Assembly: GCF_003597395.2 (NCBI RefSeq)
Contig: NC_133773.1
Span: 73,815,223-73,879,222 of the forward strand
Length of the DNA: 64,000 bases
Direction: 5' to 3'
DNA from: Chelonoidis abingdonii
Lineage: Eukaryota; Chordata; Testudines; Testudinidae
In this document: piece after piece, positions 59,187 through 64,000 of the stretch
How positions within the stretch are numbered: position 1 is the first letter of the stretch
Layout of the letters: the number at the start of each line of letters is the position of its first letter
Program-made: the position numbers and the translations under genes
The notes under the pieces: model-generated
Database searches by the model: none
Told to the model about the DNA's origin: nothing
Seen by the model: only the letters and a program-made list of their open reading frames with translations

Positions 59187-61400
59187 CAGCAACAACCTTT
59201 GGCACACGGCCCATCAGGGTAATCTGTTAACGGGCTACAAGACAGTTTATTTATGTTGAGTGTCAGCGTCTGCAGGCATGGCCCTCAGCAGGCAGCTCCC
59301 AGTGGCCATAGTTCACTGTTCCCAGCCTATAGGAGCTGCGAGAAGCATGTGTCCTTGCATACCCAGTTTACATGGACAGTTATTGCAATTACATGTGCAA
59401 AAAGCCAAAGAAACAAGAGCATAGAACAAATCTATTTTACTACCGCATCTTATTAAAACAACTTCCTTCCTGATCATAATTATCATGTGATAAAATCCTA
59501 TCACATGCCATTTCTTATTGCTTGGATCTGTGCGCCTGGGCAGGGGTTTCATAAAAATGTTGGATGATGGTGCACGTGCACCTAGAAAATATAACAACGG
59601 AGCTCAAAAGAGGAAAGTGCAGAAGTTAAAAATGATTCGTGAGGAACAATTGTTAAGCAAAATACTAAAACTGACAGGCTATTTCAGTAAACCACCAGCA
59701 AATGCTCCAGATATTAGTGATTTGGAAAATAAGTCAACGAGCATCATAAATCTGTGCGAGGGAATGACAGAACCCCAACAGACTGTTCAGACAGTCAGCC
59801 AGTTTCAGACAAGATTGGAATAGCTGCATGTGTTTAAGGTAAAAATGCAGCTAACTTTAACCTGTACAGCACTGATGCACTCTGGGGTCCAATAAATGAA
59901 ACAATGTGATTGTATTGGATCACAAAAAGGCCAACGCTACGTCGAAGCAAAAATTGTGATTTTTCAGCATCTGGAAAAACAATACAAACATCAAAAAAGG
60001 TATTTATCAAAAACCCTCTTCACATGTACTCTTCAAAATGGGGTATCTATACCTCATGATTGGGTTCTCTATTTTCCATCAACAGGATCTGGGGTTTTTT
60101 GTGTGTTGATTGTGAGGAATTTATAACTTTAATGGGACATAAGGTGCTTTCAGAAATAAACAATCAGTTGCAGATTGCAAAGTACTTTTCAATTATTGTA
60201 GATTCCATTCCTGACATATCCCACGTAGGTCAACTTACGTTCATTGTCCACTATGTGTTGCAAGAGGGGCAGATTCAAGAGCATTTTCTTAAATTTCTCG
60301 TAATAACAAGTCATACTGGAGAATCACTTTGTAATTCGGTTTTGCAGAAGATGGACATTGACATAGCAAATTGCAGAGGTCACTATTATGACACTGCTAG
60401 CAACATGTCGGGGCATACAAAGGTCTGCAATCACGAATTCAGGAGATAAACCCTTTAGTAGGGTGAGTACCTTGTGCAGGTCTCCCACTCAGTTTAAATG
60501 GGGTTATGAACATAAACTGCTGCTTGGAGGCAAACATTTTATTTTTCCTTTGTTCAGTTACTTTTTAATTTCTGCTCAAAATCAACCACTCGCTGTCAAA
60601 TTGTTACTGCAGGATTACAGCCAAATGACAATAAGCAAATTGAGATGCTGAAAGCTCTTTCAGATACAAGGTGGTCCGCACAGGCCCAGGCTACAAAAGC
60701 GTTATGGCTGAATTATGAAAATATTCAGAAATCTTTCCGAAAACTAGCAGACGATCCAAATCAGAACCCAAATACTCACAACAATGCTCGATCACTAGCC
60801 TTAAAATGGACAAGCTGGAGATTGCTTTTCTTTGCAACCTCTGGAACAAAATTCTGCAGAGATTTCAAGCAACAAGCACTGCACTTCTGGCTGTTGACCT
60901 TGACTTGCCTAATGCTGTAAAGTTGGTGGGCTCTTTAAAGGATTTTGTGGCTGGTCTACGGGTTCAGTTTGACAGCTTTGAAAGGACCGCTAAACAAATG
61001 ACATCTCAAGTTTCTCAACAGTATAAACTGGAAAAGCACCATGAGCTGAAGTGTAAAAAAAACAACAGGACGAGTCTGGGGAGCCGGACTGTAAGTTGTC
61101 AGGCTGAAAGAAATTTTGTGTGGAGGTTTTCAATGTTGTTATTGATAAACTTGTTGCAGAGTTGCATCACAGGTATGAAGCATACAAAGAGGTATTTGGC
61201 TACTTTGGATTTATGAACAATCTTTATCAACTTTCTGCATCAGAACTACATGATTCAGCTGTTTAAACTACAAGACGAAAATAGTAACAACTTACAAGAG
61301 GATTTTGCAGATATTCAGTTGGCATGAGGTATACTGGATGATGTATTAAACCAAATCATCAGCATGTGTAAAGAGGCATACCTCCCGTGAGTTCAGCTGA
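59187..61400 (+). mobile_element. Decayed autonomous hAT element
   Basis: The left end is about CAGCAACAACC at 59187. A leader with CCCATCAGGGTAATCTG and AGGAGCTGCGAGAAGCA is shared with the MITE at 11292. Transposase remains follow (59518-61330). The right terminus and target duplication were not identified. Confidence 0.65.
59518..61330 (+). pseudogene. hAT transposase pseudogene, ZMYM1/TTF-type
   Basis: Segments in at least three frames follow the order of the hAT transposases that resemble zinc finger MYM-type protein 1. They are a basic N-terminus (NNGAQKRKVQKL) and a catalytic-region stretch with IIVDSIPDISH and YDTASNMSG (60387-60413). SDTRWSA (60660-60680), ENIQKSFRKLADD, KLEIAFLCNLWN with LQRFQATS, and LVGSLKDFVAGLR follow, with FGFMNNLYQLS near 61210-61240. 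Intact members are nuclear enzymes that cut and paste DNA with 8 bp duplications. Here stops and frameshifts split it, and the typical CAGHSLNL stretch after the ASNMSG motif is missing. The short open frames are fragments of one gene, not separate genes. Confidence 0.78.
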
Positions 61401-62576
61401 TTTATATCATTTCAAGGATCCAGTGCATTCATTTTTTTCTGCATCTAATTGCTATCTCTAATTTTTATTCTGAAATGTTGGAAGCAGTTGCATTTTTTTA
61501 AAATCTCATTTTATCACAGTGGCCCATAATCACATTTTATTTGGCTTTTTATCTCCTAATCCTATTAGAGTTTTGGGATGCTTGAAATTTCATCATAACT
61601 CTGCACAATGTTTCTGTCTAACTTGTTCAAGTAAAACTTCAGACTTGGTTAAAGTGTAACTTTCTGCAAAAATGAGTTTCCATATTTTTTATTTCTGAAT
61701 ATCTCCACATTGAATCTGCTCAGTTGAAAAGCTGCCTCTTGCTTGTAAACTTTAAGCCATGCAAACTCCATTTAGGAACTCAAAATCAAGCTAGGTTCTT
61801 TCTGGAAAAGGCACCAACAAGGTTAAAAAAATCTGCAACTGGAACTTAACACTTCTGCTGATAGATGATCTGCAACAGATTCTCAGCTGGACCTGCAGTA
61901 GTAACAGGAATAAAATGTAGTAACAGTTTATTTTATTGTAGTATAAGCAGACTTGACTTAATATACCTGAAGAGAACAGGTCTGTGAAATAAGTTACTGC
62001 TTTTTTGTAATTTTTCAGAGTAGAATTATTTAACTATAGCTACCATAAGTGCCCACGAAACCACAAGTGCTTTTGTTAGACAAGACTGGTAACCCCATAT
62101 AAATCCATGTCCTTGGTCTTCCTCCTCAATTTACTTCCAATTATTTTTCACTTTCTGTAACCTGGAACATACTTTTGACTGTGACCTTTCCTTTTCCCAT
62201 ATTTCTGAAATCTTTAATCTAATTTTCATTGTCTCAGGGACATTGCCCATGACCACTATTGCTTTGATTCAGCTTCTCCTGAAAGCTTAATCCATCTTCT
62301 AGTCTTAACAATTGTAACTCCCTCCTGTATAGCCCCTCTAAGGTAACTTTTAAGAAGTACGGTGAGGGCACTACCTTGGGATTCTGGAGATATAGGTTTA
62401 ATTCTCTGCTGTACCACAGACTTCCTGTGTGTCCTTGGGCAAACAACTAAGTCTCTTTCTTAGTTGCCCATCTGTAAATTATGAAGACAAATACATTAAA
62501 GATTATGAGGTGCTGAGATATTGTGGAAATAGGTGTGGCAGGGTGCTGTTAGCAGCTATAAATTGGAAGCCAGCAC
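61401..62576. other. No gene recognised
   Basis: AT-rich. The part from about 62534 may be the start of an LTR-like unit (see findings). Confidence 0.4.
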
Positions 62577-62700
62577 GAGGGTGACCAGATGTCCTGATTT
62601 TATAGGGACAGTCCCAATTTTGGGGGCTTTTTCTTATATAGGATCTTATTACCCCCCACTCCCTGTCCCGATTTTTCACACTTGATGTCTGGTCACTCTA
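62577..62700. mobile_element. hAT-type MITE with perfect 8 bp target duplication (124 bp)
   Basis: The ends are GAGGGTGACCAGAT and ATGTCTGGTCACTCTA, inverted repeats. The flanking 8-mers are identical: GCCAGCAC at 62569-62576 and 62701-62708. The interior reads TTATAGGGACAGTCCC and ACCCCCCACTCCCTGTCCCG, a very common reptile MITE by recollection. No coding content. Confidence 0.9.
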
Positions 62701-63183
62701 GCCAGCACTCTGGTCACATAGAACACCAAGGGCACTGGATGTAATTTAGTGTACGAAGGACTTAGTCTGGATTTGGAACGGTAGAAGGGATCCTTTGCAT
62801 CAGTACGGAGCATGATGGTAACTAGCTCACCAGATTATAGCTGTGAGAAGAAAGGCAATATAAAAGGCATGGCCAGGGAACAAGACAGGGGGCTTCCCCA
62901 TAACTGCTGCTATGTTGTGGATATACCTGGAGCATAAACAGTAATAAAGAAACTTGTTGGAGGTACCTAGTGGAATGTGTGAATTAAGCAGCACACAAAA
63001 ATGGCCTACCAGCCAGGGTTTCCAGGAGCTGAAGAGGAAGCGGGGGCCAAGGGGCCATAAAAGGACTCAGCTATCTCATCAGATAAGTAGCAGCATTCTA
63101 GTCACCTGTAGAGACATATCAAAACCCATGACACACCATGCCAGTCCTCAACACCCCAGCAGCAAAGCCAACCACAAGCAGTC
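62701..63183. other. Possible LTR-like promoter segment
   Basis: A TATAAAAGG box near 62860 is followed by AATAAAG near 62943, a spacing seen in LTRs. The assignment is weak because no target duplication was found. Confidence 0.3.
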
Positions 63184-63383
63184 AAAAATCGTGACTCAAG
63201 CTCTAAAACCATGAGATCAGCTTAAAAATCCAGTTTATTTTTTTAAAGCATGGTTATTTTTATTTGCCTTTTGGTTTTCAAGCCTTTAGGGTACACGAGT
63301 CGTGTTCTCAAGCATTTCTTCACATCAGGGATAGAGTTGGGGCTTTAAGAAAAAACAGCAAATAGCGTGAGAGTTGGTAACAC
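63184..63383. repeat. Old hAT-like interspersed repeat, second copy
   Basis: Same family and orientation as 54259-54549. It holds AAAACCATGAGATCAGCTTA, then TTTTCAAGCCTTTAGGGTA and GGGGCTTTAAGAAAAA, and ends GAGAGTTGGTAACACC. Confidence 0.5.
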
Positions 63384-64000
63384 CATTTACTTGACTTCCT
63401 ATTTATTTCCAGAGGCTGTTCAAAACATCCTTCATTGTTAGAAGCACTCCATGTATCAGTCTTAATCTCACAGAGCATCTTTTGATCTGCTCCCACTGCA
63501 TCAAATATCTGCTTCCTATCTGATCTCTCCACTGTGGAGATGAGAACGTTTTCCTCTGCAGCTCCTGTCATCTAGAACAGCTTTTGTTGTGTGTACCTAA
63601 GCTGTTCCTTATCTATGTGTAACCCTCCCCCTCCTTTACATAGTCACATCTTCCTCCATATGTTGTACTTATGACAGCAGGCTTTAATTTATTTGCTATA
63701 CACTGCTGTGGCAGAGCTCATTCACCCTCAGTATGCATCCCCTTGCATCACTGCAGGCTGTTGCTGCTATCTTCAGCTCCAACACCTCCTGACGGCCCCC
63801 TACCTCTGGCCTCAAGTCTTCTGCAGCTCAGATCTCAGACCAAGTTACTTAAGTTAGGTTATCATAAACAAGTCCAAACCAAACCTCTTGGGCTGCTGAA
63901 GTCATTTCTTCTATACTTACAGTCTCAGGTCTTCCCATGCAGGAGCCTACATTGCCCCCTTTTCTCTATGTATCTTAATCCTAGGTTTTTCTCAGCCAGT
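63384..64000. other. No feature recognised
   Basis: Plain sequence up to the window edge. No gene seen. Confidence 0.45.

Overview
The window looks like amniote nuclear DNA, most probably from a turtle. It is AT-rich, has no long open reading frame, and is filled with decayed interspersed repeats of kinds I associate with chelonian genomes. These include CR1/L2-like LINE tails, Penelope-like elements, hAT and Harbinger elements with their short non-autonomous relatives, a Ty3/gypsy element, endogenous-retrovirus-type solo LTRs and an R4/Dong-like LINE. The species call rests on remembered repeat text, not on a search. I found no convincing host exon, RNA gene, CRISPR array or intact gene, so the window is best read as intergenic or deep intronic DNA.

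Left part (1-15 kb): an LTR-like block (about 152-729) and a solo LTR (1016-1714) are followed by a Harbinger element (3928-5106) whose transposase is cut off by a reverse-oriented CR1-type LINE fragment (5107-5831). An 83-85 bp copy of the Harbinger insertion boundary reappears at 5832. Then come a TA-flanked MITE (7580-7752), a forward CR1/L2-like 3' half (9231-10210), a Harbinger-type MITE (10261-10649), two hAT MITEs (11292-11533, 12870-12972) and an L2-like tail (13680-14907).

Middle (19.8-37 kb): two Penelope-like fragments lie in inverted orientation (19845-20447 minus, 20465-23880 plus). The plus copy was split twice. A hAT-type element with an 8 bp target duplication entered it and later received a solo LTR. 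A second solo LTR also entered it and later received a fold-back hAT MITE. Further right are LTR pieces (26556, 29554), an LTR fragment enclosed by an exact 45 bp direct repeat (32176-32667), and a solo LTR with a perfect 5 bp duplication (35553-36713).

Right part (38.5-64 kb): a full-length but dead Ty3/gypsy element (38561-42762) keeps integrase remains upstream of RNase H remains, and both LTRs carry a U3 tandem duplication. An R4/Dong-like LINE follows as a roughly 2 kb inverted repeat (47813-52790), with a tRNA-like Pol III box pair at its far end. Then come a related solo LTR (55092-55956), a broken hAT transposase pseudogene (about 59187-61330) and a 124 bp hAT MITE with a perfect 8 bp target duplication (62577-62700). 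The gypsy and R4 blocks are unusually rich in single-base indels, so unpolished long-read gap filling is a live alternative to biological decay there.

No gene cooperation can be inferred. The readable history is one of nested insertions, and several insertions are dated relative to each other by their target duplications.
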